Positions 8,379 through 16,722 of a DNA stretch of 39,493 nt are shown in pieces (position 1 is the first letter of the stretch; each line of letters opens with the position of its first letter). The translations under genes and the position numbers were made by a program. The notes under the pieces were generated by a model, which was not told the DNA's origin, ran no database searches, and saw only the letters and a program-made list of their open reading frames with translations. The stretch covers positions 1-39,493 of the forward strand of contig SUPR01000022.1 in the NCBI GenBank assembly GCA_005191425.1, in the 5' to 3' direction. Source of the DNA: Candidatus Helarchaeota ASGARD archaeon Hel_GB_B. GTDB lineage: Archaea > Asgardarchaeota > Lokiarchaeia > Helarchaeales > HEL-GB-B.

Positions 8379-8837
8379 TTGAAAATAGGTACCATTTTTA
8401 GCAAATTGCTAGCTGGATTTTCGATTTTCTCTATAATTGTGAATATTGGGATTATTCCAATAAATATGATAGGGATTTTTGGTTTAGGGGCATTTTATTG
8501 GTTATTAAACAATTATTATATAATTTGGGGGGTCTGTATTATATTGAATATTAGCCTAAATTTTTTATTATGTGATATTACTAACTCTACTGGTAAAAAA
8601 ATTGTGTATTGGTGTATCAGTTTATGTACATATATTGAAATAATCGTTTGGTTAGACATAGGTTATTTTATCTTGTACAATGTTGCGATTACGCAGATAA
8701 TATCTTTAATTTTCATGAAGTTCTTATTGCTTATAAGTAATTTTGGGTTGGTCGCATTTAATGTAATTATAAGTCTAATGGACATTATTAATAGCAATAA
8801 ATCAATATGGAGAAACAGGGGAGGTGTATTAAAATAA
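8379..8837 (+). CDS. Small polytopic membrane protein, function unknown
   Basis: 152 aa, almost entirely hydrophobic, with about four or five membrane segments (near 8-30, 38-60, 72-92, 96-112, 118-140). It starts with TTG preceded by AGGAG at 8369-8373, a convincing site. I do not recognise the family. It overlaps or abuts the alpha/beta hydrolase downstream, so the two are surely co-expressed. The start of the hydrolase also has hydrophobic segments, and the two proteins may work together in the membrane; that is inference from gene order only. Confidence 0.6.
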   Translation: MKIGTIFSKLLAGFSIFSIIVNIGIIPINMIGIFGLGAFYWLLNNYYIIWGVCIILNISLNFLLCDITNSTGKKIVYWCISLCTYIEIIVWLDIGYFILYNVAITQIISLIFMKFLLLISNFGLVAFNVIISLMDIINSNKSIWRNRGGVLK

Positions 8838-10087
8838 AATTGAAGAATTTTTTACAAATTGTTGCTCAGGTAATTATAATAGGTGGCTTAATATTTTGGA
8901 TTTTTCCGACAATTTTGATTTTAACGGGTGGAATTTTTGGAGGCCAGTCATTTGAAACGACATTAGATATGTTTCTGCCACAGTTTACTGGATTTTCCGT
9001 AATAGTCCTAATTGTTTCTACAGTTTTGAAGTTATTTTTGGTTAAGAAGCGAAAATGGCTTTTATATTTTACATTGGTCATAGGATTAGTTCTAATATTT
9101 ACAAATCTATTACCACTAACTTCACCATACATTGCGACTAGCGATTTCGATACAAAGTTTAAATCGGCACTTGGAAATGATTATATATCAAAAATCCCAC
9201 CTGAATTGCGTTCCCAATTTAGGACATATAAATTTTCATTATGGAATTATTATTATTATGGATTTCACGATTTTCAATGCAATTTGACGCTGGACATACC
9301 TTATCTAAAAATAGGAAATGACACCTTCAAATTTGACCTGTATAGGCCAATTAATCAAGCAAAGAAATCCCCTGTTGTAATAGCGATACATGGTGGTGGT
9401 TGGAGAACGGGCGATAAAGGAATTGAAAATATGTTTCCTTTAAATAAGTACCTTGCGAGTCAAGGATATGTGGTTTGTGATATTCAATATGGACTGGCAC
9501 CCAATGGATATAACATGTCAGATATAGTCAGTAATATAGGTTTTTTTACAAAATTTTTAGAGAACAAATCTTCTGCATATAAAATAGACCTAAATAAGAC
9601 CTTTTTCTTAGGGAGGTCTGCAGGGGCGCACTTAGCACTTTTATCTGGGTTGGGTATTAAGAGCCCGCAATTTTCCGGAATTTTTGGGAAATCGATTAAT
9701 GTTTCAGGGATTATTGACTTTTATGGGCCGACTAATTTATCAATTACATATGATTTGTTTGTTAGATATGGAGAACCATCAATATTTACCTTTTTAATGA
9801 ATGGGACGCCAAGTTCAAATCCCCAATCATATCATAAATATTCCCCAATAAATATAATAAACACATCGGCACCACCAATATTAATTCTTCATGGTAAAAA
9901 TGATAAAATCGTATCAATTTCAGAGTCGGAGGTTTTTAAGAATAAATGTGATTTACTGTCAGATACCTGTATATTGCTTGAATTTCCATTTGGTGGACAT
10001 GGGTTCGATTATTTTTTTCAATCGCAATATAGTCAAATAATTACTTATTATATAGAGAGGTTTATTGGATATTTCAGTAATGTATAA
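8807..10087 (+). CDS. Membrane-anchored alpha/beta-hydrolase (esterase/lipase, HSL-like)
   Basis: 426 aa. Three N-terminal membrane segments (about 15-42, 62-80, 84-104) precede a hydrolase domain. The oxyanion motif HGGGW is at 195-199, the nucleophile elbow G-R-S-A-G at 269-273 (Ser271), the acid in LHGKNDKIV at D366 and the histidine in FGGHGFD at H398. This is the carboxylesterase/BD-FAE group related to hormone-sensitive lipase. Domain order suggests a catalytic domain tethered to the membrane. GGGGAGGTG (8818-8826) lies inside the first codons, and an in-frame TTG at 8840 follows the stop of the upstream gene by two bases. The true start may therefore be 8840 instead of the ATG at 8807, although the spacing is then long. 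Substrate unknown; short-chain esters or lipids are likely for the family. Confidence 0.85.
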   Translation: MEKQGRCIKIKLKNFLQIVAQVIIIGGLIFWIFPTILILTGGIFGGQSFETTLDMFLPQFTGFSVIVLIVSTVLKLFLVKKRKWLLYFTLVIGLVLIFTNLLPLTSPYIATSDFDTKFKSALGNDYISKIPPELRSQFRTYKFSLWNYYYYGFHDFQCNLTLDIPYLKIGNDTFKFDLYRPINQAKKSPVVIAIHGGGWRTGDKGIENMFPLNKYLASQGYVVCDIQYGLAPNGYNMSDIVSNIGFFTKFLENKSSAYKIDLNKTFFLGRSAGAHLALLSGLGIKSPQFSGIFGKSINVSGIIDFYGPTNLSITYDLFVRYGEPSIFTFLMNGTPSSNPQSYHKYSPINIINTSAPPILILHGKNDKIVSISESEVFKNKCDLLSDTCILLEFPFGGHGFDYFFQSQYSQIITYYIERFIGYFSNV

Positions 10088-10273
10088 TTATGTTCTATTA
10101 ATTATAACAATTCTTTATTTTTAACCAAGTTGGAATTAATGTAAGTAAATAAATTATAGGTTGAAATAGTAATTACGAATTAATATAATAAAAAGAATTT
10201 GGATAGAAATGATTATATGGAAAAAAATAAAGAATTTATTTTATGATATTTTAGAATTTATTTAAAAATAGTT

Positions 10274-11452
10274 TTATTTCATTATTTTAGTATCTCTACC
10301 CATCCCTATGGAGACAATATTATCGGATGTAACTTCATAGTCGCTAGGTGTTTCATGAGTAATATCTAAATTGACACCTTTTATTGCCTCAGAACGTTCT
10401 ATTCCTAATTTTTCAGGGGTAATACGATTGGTACCAGGATATTTCCATTCAAAAACTCCAGATTTGAAGACAGACTTAGGGATTTTTTTAGGTTCCTTCG
10501 ACCCAAGAATTTCCACGTTTAAGCTATCGATAGGCATTGGGATACCATCGTCCCATTGTCGTTCAATTGATGCATGCCATATTTCAGGATGTTCGTCTTG
10601 CATCCATTTTACTCCAATATCTTCGATCCCTTTAATTGAAAAACAATGTGACTGAAAAAGACCCATTATTCGCAATTGATAATCACGACGTTTCATCATA
10701 CTCATCATCTGTAAAGTACTGGACCAAGGGATCATTGCTGCATAAAAATCAGGTAATTTGTAAATGCGTTCCGTATTTACCATATCATACATAAGTCCCA
10801 TAGCATCATAATTACTTAATTCACATATGATATTTATGGCACAAGAAAGCCAAACTATTGTAGAATGATAGGGAGACGACGACCATTGAGGAGTCCGCTC
10901 ATTCCTAACATCTTTTAAGATATCCATGCAAGCATACGCACATTTTGTAAGATTTTTAGTCCGTTTAGGAATCTCGCGTAGTTTATAACCCAGTTTCATA
11001 TGTCGCCTGTCTAGAAGTTCATCGTCCTCTTTAACACCAGCAAACCAAAAATCAGCAGGTAATCCGTTCTCCATATGACAATTAATAATGGTGAAAATTT
11101 TTTGAGACATGTCATCTACCAAAATAAATGAACTGTCAATACTTTCGCCATGTAATAACTTCATTGCACCTTGTTGAAGGTCGGATCTTGTAAGAATAGC
11201 AGGGGGAAATATAGTATAAGTTATAACTTTTTCTGGTTCCTTTATTTTACCATCAATTAATTCTTTTGAAGTCATTATGCTTTCAGTCATCCTAACCCGC
11301 ATAATCTCTTCAATTATCTCCCTTAAGCTTCTAGTCGCTTTATTCCAAGTTTCCCAGCCAATTTCTTGGTGCATTCTCCAAACATGTCTTGCAATTGGTA
11401 AATATTTTTTTGTTCTTAAAGAATCATCAATCTCGCCATAAGTATGAAGCAT
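10274..11452 (-). CDS. Unrecognised 392-aa soluble protein
   Basis: I do not recognise this protein. It has no membrane segment, is rich in Met, Trp and Ile, and looks folded and mainly helical. It contains many W residues (WRMHQEIGWETWNKA near the N-terminus) and a patch FFPPA-like turn (TIFPPAILTRSDLQQG). A central segment (about 180-230) has several cysteines (CAYACMD, LSCAINIICEL) without a metal-binding spacing. The end is less hydrophobic and may be extended. The start is well supported: GAGGT lies eight bases before the ATG. It is followed downstream by nothing on its strand for over 2 kb, so it is monocistronic. Coding is convincing from length and composition; function is unknown. 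Confidence 0.7.
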   Translation of the reverse strand: MLHTYGEIDDSLRTKKYLPIARHVWRMHQEIGWETWNKATRSLREIIEEIMRVRMTESIMTSKELIDGKIKEPEKVITYTIFPPAILTRSDLQQGAMKLLHGESIDSSFILVDDMSQKIFTIINCHMENGLPADFWFAGVKEDDELLDRRHMKLGYKLREIPKRTKNLTKCAYACMDILKDVRNERTPQWSSSPYHSTIVWLSCAINIICELSNYDAMGLMYDMVNTERIYKLPDFYAAMIPWSSTLQMMSMMKRRDYQLRIMGLFQSHCFSIKGIEDIGVKWMQDEHPEIWHASIERQWDDGIPMPIDSLNVEILGSKEPKKIPKSVFKSGVFEWKYPGTNRITPEKLGIERSEAIKGVNLDITHETPSDYEVTSDNIVSIGMGRDTKIMK

Positions 11453-11844
11453 AAAATTTACCTCGATTAGTCATTATACTTTCTTTCAATAATTTACAAC
11501 TTATATTATTTTTAAAATCTATGTTTAAATATAAATAATTAAGCAATTCTTGATAATTAAATTATATTAAACCATTAATTAATGAAATATAAATTTAATC
11601 ATGATAAATAACTGAAACTAAGTTAACAAATCTCAAAAATTTTATTTTTTTAATTTTATAAAAATGAACTTTAAATATCTCAGTTTAAAAAATTGAAAAG
11701 GACGATTCTATATAAAAATTCGGTGGTTGAATATAGGATATAAAAAACAATAAAAGAAAAAGGAATTAAATTAAAGTTTTTTAAAAAGTGGTCGGTCCAT
11801 TGATTATTTTTTAGTTTTATATAGAAGTTAGGAATGATTTATGA
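11453..11844. other. Intergenic region with no visible feature
   Basis: Nearly 400 bases between the stop of the QueT-like gene and the start of the unknown 392-aa gene, both on the minus strand. It should contain the promoter of the latter. Sequence is AT-rich with no ORF, repeat or structured RNA that I can recognise. Confidence 0.4.
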
Positions 11845-12378
11845 CTAAATTATTTTGTGGATACCGGCTCTTTCCAGTCCAATGAATAATAAATAACCAA
11901 GTAAGTTCATAGAGATTAGAGACCCAGTAAAAATCCCGAGATATGTCAACCAGAACGGCATGTTAAGCAGAAACGGCAAATAAGTCCCGACAATAAAAGT
12001 ATTAATGAGGTTCATTAATAGAATAATTAATTGGATATAGATATGCCTTTTTTTGCCGGTCAAATTTTTAATTTTATTAAAGAGATAATAGCCCAATGAA
12101 CCTGCAAGTAAATTAGCTAGAGAACCAAAAATAATATCAATCAGTCCGAGACCACCAATTATATTAGCCAAGATACACCCTATTGTTATTCCAATAGTGC
12201 CAGGATAACCGAAGAAGAAAACAGTGGTAAATAGTGCATCAGCGACCCTAACTTGAGGAATATCCCAAGCGATAGGGATTAAAATTACTAGAACAACATA
12301 AAGAGCACTAATTATAGCAATTAATGATATATAAATAGATGTATTTTTATTATTTTTTGACAATTTTTTTTCATTCAT
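11845..12378 (-). CDS. queT: QueT-type transporter of queuosine/archaeosine precursors
   Basis: 177 aa integral membrane protein with five or six segments. The signature of the QueT (COG4708, Pfam 06177) family is visible: an N-terminal TM, then IPIAWDIPQVRVADALF (about 40-56), then PGTIGITIGCILANIIGGLGLIDIIFGSLANLLAGSLGY (about 59-97). QueT proteins are substrate-binding membrane subunits of energy-coupling-factor transporters and are linked to preQ1 riboswitches in Firmicutes. In archaea the product is presumably a 7-deazaguanine used for archaeosine in tRNA. No ECF ATPase or T-component lies nearby, so the energising module must be elsewhere or absent. The gene is preceded by an elaborate structured leader and a GAGGTG ribosome binding site 8 bases before the ATG. 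Substrate is inferred from family. Confidence 0.85.
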   Translation of the reverse strand: MNEKKLSKNNKNTSIYISLIAIISALYVVLVILIPIAWDIPQVRVADALFTTVFFFGYPGTIGITIGCILANIIGGLGLIDIIFGSLANLLAGSLGYYLFNKIKNLTGKKRHIYIQLIILLMNLINTFIVGTYLPFLLNMPFWLTYLGIFTGSLISMNLLGYLLFIGLERAGIHKII

Positions 12379-12385
12379 TAATATT

Positions 12386-12464
12386 ACACCTCGAAACCCG
12401 GGGTTTATTGATTAATGTGGCGGAACGCGGTTTGAGGCGTACCCACCCGCCACGAAGTCAATAA
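12386..12464 (-). promoter_or_regulatory. Candidate riboswitch (7-deazaguanine-type) in the queT leader
   Basis: On the minus strand the leader folds as nested helices. P0 pairs UUAUUGA (12464-12458) with UCAAUAA (12411-12405). P1 pairs GUGGCGG (12453-12447) with CCGCCAC (12423-12417). Within P1 a hairpin pairs ACGC (12440-12437) with GCGU (12428-12425) around the loop CUCAAACC (12436-12429). That loop can pair with GGUUU-C-GAG (12398-12390), eight pairs with one bulged C, covering part of the ribosome binding site GAGGUG (12392-12387). The same GGUUU can instead pair with AAACC (12406-12402) in a small hairpin. These exclusive states are the logic of a translational riboswitch. It does not match the preQ1-I consensus as I know it; identity as preQ1-II/III-like or new is open. 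Confidence 0.6.
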
Positions 12465-12481
12465 TTTCTACCTTAAGAATT

Positions 12482-12491
12482 CTTATATAAA
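12482..12491 (-). promoter_or_regulatory. TATA box for the queT leader RNA
   Basis: TTTATATAAG on the minus strand. A transcript starting about 25 bases downstream would begin at about 12464, exactly where helix P0 of the leader begins. This agreement supports both the promoter and the extent of the structured RNA. Confidence 0.55.
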
Positions 12492-12619
12492 TTTTTTCAT
12501 TAATATTTTATTAATGAAATAAAGATTGGAAAAAGTTCAATAATTATTTAGTAAAGACAGTAAAGACGGAATTTGGTACCAGAAAAATAGAGAACTATTA
12601 TCTTCAATCAGTATAATAA

Positions 12620-14179
12620 GTGGTGAAAATAAAATATATAAATAATAAAAAGTTAAAAAGAAATATAATTGAATATAGAGAATACCAGGATTCGATTAGC
12701 GATATCTGCTTAGAGAAAAATACATTGGTCATATTACCGACTGCATTAGGAAAAACAATTATAGCGATTTTAACTGCAGTTAAATTATTGGACAAAGATG
12801 AGAAAATAAAAATTTTAATGCTTGCACCAACAAGACCTTTAGTTGTCCAGCATTTTAATACATTTAAAAATTTATTAAATTATAATAACAAGGATTTTAC
12901 CATATTGACGGGAAAAATTTTGCCCAAAAAAAGGCTTATGGCATGGAATTCTGCTAAATTTATATTTGCTACACCACAAGTAATAAGAAACGACTTACAG
13001 AACAAAAGATATAATTTAAAAGATATTGGACTTATTATTTTCGATGAGGCGCATCACGCAAGAAAAAACTATGCATATAATTATATTGCTTCGGAATATA
13101 TTAAAGGATATGAGAAAACGCGAATCTTAGGTTTAACGGCATCTCCAGGAAAAGATGAAGAAAGTATCAATGAAATCTGTGAAAATTTATTTATTGAAGC
13201 AATCCAATTTCGCTCGGAATACGATGACGATGTCAAAGATTATATTACGCCAATAACACTTTTTTGGCACAGATTAGAACTACCTGAAGAATATAATTTG
13301 ATTTTAAAAATACTAAGAGATATGGTAGAAGAGAATATACTTAAATTAAAAAGACAGGGTCTATTGATAATTAAATCTACAAAAATAATAACTAAAAAAG
13401 ATATATTAGAACTGGGTAAAAAATTAAGAGTAGAATTAAATAGGGCAACAAGGAGAAAAAAGGGATATCTTTATAATGCAATCGTTATTCAATCTGCTTT
13501 ATTGTCGTTAATGCACGGAATTGAATTAATAGAGACGCAAGGACTATTACCATTTTGTAATTTTCTTAGAAAGATTGAGAAAGATGCATTACAAGGCAAA
13601 TCAAAATATTCTAAATTAATAGTAGACCATTTAAAATTTGAAAAATTAACCTATTATTGTGAGTTTTATAGGCACATACCAAATCCTAAACTTGAGAAAT
13701 TAGCGGTACTTATAAAACAAGAATTGCAAAAAAATGCAAATTCAAAAATAATTGTCTTTAGCCAATATAGAGATACAGTAATACGAATCCAAGAATATTT
13801 AAAGACAATAGATAATGTCAAGGCAATTAAATTTGTCGGACAAACTTCTAAAGAAAATGACCCAGGACTTAAACAAGATGAACAAGCCAGAATAATTGAG
13901 GATTTTAAAGGAGATAAATATAATGTATTAATAGCGACATGTGTAGCGGAAGAGGGACTAGATATTCCAGCAGTAGATAGAGTAATTTTTTTTGAGCCAA
14001 TTCCAAGTGAAATAAGATATATTCAACGAAAAGGTAGGACAAGTCGACACCATATTGGTCGAGTGGACATACTTCTAAATAAAAATACTATAGATGAAGC
14101 ATATTTTGGGGCAGCACTCTCTCGCGAGAAAAAGATGAAAAAAATTATTAAAAAATTAAACAAGAAACTAGAAAAATAA
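12620..14179 (+). CDS. Hef/FANCM-like DNA helicase (helicase part only)
   Basis: 519 aa SF2 helicase closest to the helicase half of archaeal Hef and eukaryotic FANCM/Mph1, which remodel stalled replication forks and branched DNA. Motif I is PTALGKT (40-46), Ia LAPTRPLVVQH (68-78), II DEAH (142-145) followed by HARKNYAYNYIA, III LTASPG (172-177), V IATCVAEEGLDIP (about 437-449), VI RYIQRKGRTSRH (about 470-481). The insert between the two RecA domains (about 195-350, helical and basic) matches the thumb-like Hef insert. The protein stops after the second RecA domain: the XPF-type nuclease and HhH tail of euryarchaeal Hef are missing, as is the PIP-like tail. Start is GTG (GTG-GTG), with no clear ribosome binding site. 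A PCNA-binding small protein is encoded convergently downstream. Confidence 0.88.
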   Translation: MVKIKYINNKKLKRNIIEYREYQDSISDICLEKNTLVILPTALGKTIIAILTAVKLLDKDEKIKILMLAPTRPLVVQHFNTFKNLLNYNNKDFTILTGKILPKKRLMAWNSAKFIFATPQVIRNDLQNKRYNLKDIGLIIFDEAHHARKNYAYNYIASEYIKGYEKTRILGLTASPGKDEESINEICENLFIEAIQFRSEYDDDVKDYITPITLFWHRLELPEEYNLILKILRDMVEENILKLKRQGLLIIKSTKIITKKDILELGKKLRVELNRATRRKKGYLYNAIVIQSALLSLMHGIELIETQGLLPFCNFLRKIEKDALQGKSKYSKLIVDHLKFEKLTYYCEFYRHIPNPKLEKLAVLIKQELQKNANSKIIVFSQYRDTVIRIQEYLKTIDNVKAIKFVGQTSKENDPGLKQDEQARIIEDFKGDKYNVLIATCVAEEGLDIPAVDRVIFFEPIPSEIRYIQRKGRTSRHHIGRVDILLNKNTIDEAYFGAALSREKKMKKIIKKLNKKLEK

Positions 14180-14345
14180 TAAATATTTATCCAATTTTCA
14201 GAGTATTTAAATTAATAAATAAATTAAATTTACAATTTGCAGATATTTCAAAACAATGATTATCAATACAAATAATTAAATTAGATAAATATTAATAGAA
14301 TTATAATTGTTTAGATTAAAATACCATTTATTTCAATTTTTTAAT

Positions 14346-14684
14346 TTATAATAAAGAATTATTAAAGCTGTTTCTATTTATTATACCATAGTTAATCATT
14401 GCAATTGCAATTTTACCACAGCTTTCCATATCGATGTGTGGAATTATATCTTTCACTTTTTGAGGACTTATATTAGTCCCGCATGATTCTAATTTTTTAA
14501 ATTGGTCTAATGTTATATGGCAAATTAATTTATTGATACCCAATTCTCTAATCATTAGGGATAATTTATCATTTTCACTTTGTACAAATATCCCTTGAAC
14601 CCCATCTCTTTTTGGAAGTATTATATTCCTTTTTTTTTCTGATTTCTTGAAAAAGTCAGTAATTATAGTTTGCTTTGAGACCAT
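14346..14684 (-). CDS. Small protein with N-terminal PCNA-interacting (PIP) box
   Basis: 112 aa. Residues 5-12 read QTIITDFF, a perfect PIP box (Q-x-x-I-x-x-F-F), followed by basic residues KKSEKKR. PIP boxes dock proteins into the hydrophobic pocket of the sliding clamp. The rest (about 25-112) is unrecognised: a beta-alpha segment GVQGIFVQSENDKLSLMIRELGI, then a helical part with two conserved-looking cysteines and the pattern SCGTNISPQKVKDIIPHIDMESCG. It may be a small adaptor, a clamp regulator like the Thermococcus PCNA inhibitor TIP, or a tether for a repair enzyme. The convergent neighbour is the Hef-like helicase, which lacks a visible PIP box. The motif is read directly; function is inference. 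Confidence 0.65.
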   Translation of the reverse strand: MVSKQTIITDFFKKSEKKRNIILPKRDGVQGIFVQSENDKLSLMIRELGINKLICHITLDQFKKLESCGTNISPQKVKDIIPHIDMESCGKIAIAMINYGIINRNSFNNSLL

Positions 14685-14957
14685 TTTTTATTCATTGAAA
14701 ATTTAAGTTGACAGATTTTTAAAATTTTGGTTTTTAATCCATTTAAATGGTATTATCAACTAAAATAAAAAATATAAACGAACAACGAATTTTTAACAAA
14801 ATTCATATCCAATCAAAATCTTTTATTTACATAGTAAAAAAGAATATAAATAATAATAGATTGTTCAAGTTCTAAAATATGAGTTAGATTTTAATAATAT
14901 TGTCTTTTATTAATTTTATTGAAGATGATTGGAAAAAGATAAAAGTACCATCGAAAA
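14685..14957. other. Intergenic region, no feature seen
   Basis: AT-rich spacer between two minus-strand genes. It holds the promoter of the PIP-box gene; TATA-like strings are present (for example near 14845-14856) but cannot be told from background. Confidence 0.35.
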
Positions 14958-15950
14958 TTAATGCTTTTTAAATGTCTTTGAAATAATATTTTTGTTTACA
15001 ATAAATGCATGATCGAATTTTTTTTCTAAGACATTAATAATATTTTCAAATGCGAGTTTAGCCATTTTAGTGCGTGTTTCAATAGTAGAAGAGCCGATAT
15101 GGGGAGTAAGGACGACATTATCAAGTTTTAAAAGTGGATTATCATTACTGATAGGTTCAATAGTGTAGACATCAAGACCAGCTCCTGCAATAATTTTGTT
15201 TTCGAGTGCCCAGATCAAGAATTTTTCATCGATAACTTTACCTCTGGAAATATTTATTATAAATGCTGTTTTCTTCATTAATTTTAATTCATTTTCGCCG
15301 ATCATATTTTTAGTCTGGGGGTTTAATGGTACAGCTAAAATAATAAAATCAGATAATTTTAAAAGTTCAGATAATTCTTTAAATTCCATTGAATAAAGTT
15401 TTTCTAATTCAAATTTTCTAGTACGACTGTAATAAATAATTTTCATATTAAATCCAACAGACCTTCTTGCAATAGCAGACCCAATACGTCCCATTCCAAT
15501 GATCCCAAGAGTTTTACTATGGACATCTCTACCTGCAAAAAAAAGTGGATGCCAATCCTTCCATTTATTGTCTAAAATAAAGTTATGGGCTTCGATAATT
15601 CTGCGGCTAATTGCCATAAGTAATGCCCAAGCAAGATCAGCCGTGGTCTCTGTTAATACTTCCGGGGTATTAGTAACGATAATATTTCGGTCTGTAGCTG
15701 CATCTATATCTATATTATCATATCCGACCGCGAAATTACTGATAACCTTAAGGTTTGGCCCAGCAGAGTCCATTATTTCGGCATCTATCTTATTTCTTAA
15801 AGTACATATAATGCCATCAATACCCGGCACTAATTTAAGTAATTCTTTTTTAGATAATTTTCCTCCGGTATTAATATTAAACTTAAAATTAGTTCCAAAC
15901 TTTTCCAAATTTTCAAATGGAAGTTTTCTAGTGATCAATATTTTATACAT
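14958..15950 (-). CDS. D-isomer-specific 2-hydroxyacid dehydrogenase (glyoxylate/hydroxypyruvate reductase type)
   Basis: About 330 aa NAD(P)-dependent reductase. The Rossmann motif is LGIIGMGRIGSAIARR and the three catalytic residues of the family are visible: Arg in NISRGKVIDE, Glu in AGLDVYTIEPI and His in LTPHIGSST. The lid motif TTADLAWALLMAISRR is typical. It resembles glyoxylate/hydroxypyruvate reductases more than phosphoglycerate dehydrogenases, as no ACT domain follows. I start it at ATG 15950 (MYKILITRKLP), where family homology begins and GGTG lies upstream. A longer frame begins at 15998 with a hydrophobic leader and overlaps the archaeosortase stop as ATGA, so translational coupling from that start cannot be ruled out. 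It is last in the operon with the archaeosortase; that link is probably not functional. Confidence 0.88.
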   Translation of the reverse strand: MYKILITRKLPFENLEKFGTNFKFNINTGGKLSKKELLKLVPGIDGIICTLRNKIDAEIMDSAGPNLKVISNFAVGYDNIDIDAATDRNIIVTNTPEVLTETTADLAWALLMAISRRIIEAHNFILDNKWKDWHPLFFAGRDVHSKTLGIIGMGRIGSAIARRSVGFNMKIIYYSRTRKFELEKLYSMEFKELSELLKLSDFIILAVPLNPQTKNMIGENELKLMKKTAFIINISRGKVIDEKFLIWALENKIIAGAGLDVYTIEPISNDNPLLKLDNVVLTPHIGSSTIETRTKMAKLAFENIINVLEKKFDHAFIVNKNIISKTFKKH

Positions 15951-15994
15951 AAGGTACACCAATTGGAATAAAAAATAAAATGTAAATACAATTT

Positions 15995-16696
15995 TCATTT
16001 AGTTGAGAAATAATTTAAGAGTCCGTAATATATCCCAAGAACCGCTTTGATCATAGAATCTATAAAATTTCGTATAACAAACATTTGTACAATTAAAACA
16101 AAGATTATGGTAAAAACAATAGTCATTGTTGCAGCTAGTACCTCATGAGCAATATAAAAAGAAAAACCATTCATAAGTAATACCACAGTGATTACGATCC
16201 TTAATACATTTGCACTATAGATACCCAATATCATAATAGAGCCACCAAGTAATTTTTTCCACCATTTTGTTGGAGTTGCAATCACAAGAGCTGTTAAAAG
16301 AGCTATAGCTTCAATACCAGTACAAAGTTTGATTACTTCTAAAGAAAAGGGATAGTCCAAGGGAGGGACATTTGGATAAATAATAACATGCCCAGCGTTT
16401 ATAATAGTAAATGCAGGGGCTATATTGAAAATTGAAAGAAATTGCGATGCGCCTTCACTTGTTGCATATCGAAGCCATAAGTCAAATGTCCAGATCTGTC
16501 CAGGTCCCCAACCATAAGGTATATTGAATAAAATATAGAAAAATTCAATAATTTCAGAGAGATACAAAATAAATAAAGTTAATAATATAACAGTACCAAA
16601 ATAAATAATCGATTGGGTAAGAGTCCAACGTTCTGATTTGGAATCTTTTGGTGTTACATCAATAATTTTATCTTTATCAATATTATTTGACATCAT
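15995..16696 (-). CDS. Archaeosortase/exosortase family transpeptidase
   Basis: 233 aa membrane protein with about six or seven TM segments and the exosortase/archaeosortase triad. The nucleophile Cys125 lies in VIKLCTGIEA, Arg166 in SANVLRIVIT and His184 in YIAHEVLA. Archaeosortases cleave C-terminal tripartite signals (PGF, or relatives) from surface proteins and join them to a lipid or glycan. The short N-terminal cytoplasmic part (about 1-25) is followed by a long external loop (about 60-110). It sits 26 bp downstream of a zinc-finger membrane protein. No protein in this window has an obvious C-terminal sorting signal: the 710-aa secreted repeat protein ends without a C-terminal TM. So the targets are elsewhere. 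Confidence 0.85.
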   Translation of the reverse strand: MMSNNIDKDKIIDVTPKDSKSERWTLTQSIIYFGTVILLTLFILYLSEIIEFFYILFNIPYGWGPGQIWTFDLWLRYATSEGASQFLSIFNIAPAFTIINAGHVIIYPNVPPLDYPFSLEVIKLCTGIEAIALLTALVIATPTKWWKKLLGGSIMILGIYSANVLRIVITVVLLMNGFSFYIAHEVLAATMTIVFTIIFVLIVQMFVIRNFIDSMIKAVLGIYYGLLNYFSTK

Positions 16697-16722
16697 TTTT
16701 AATTCATTTTGAAATATTTGAT

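Noticed and set aside
12386..12464. The queT leader as a simple Rho-like or T-tract terminator hairpin
   Set aside because: There is no T-run after the helices and the sequence covers the ribosome binding site, so translation control fits better than termination.
15499..15978. 159-aa plus-strand frame opposite the 2-hydroxyacid dehydrogenase
   Set aside because: Mirror of a conserved enzyme with catalytic residues in the other frame; no ribosome binding site or motif of its own.
15951..15998. Hydrophobic N-terminal extension of the 2-hydroxyacid dehydrogenase as a signal peptide
   Set aside because: The enzyme family is cytosolic and begins at MYKILITRKLP with a GGTG upstream; the extension more likely arises from frame continuation, although ATGA coupling keeps it possible.
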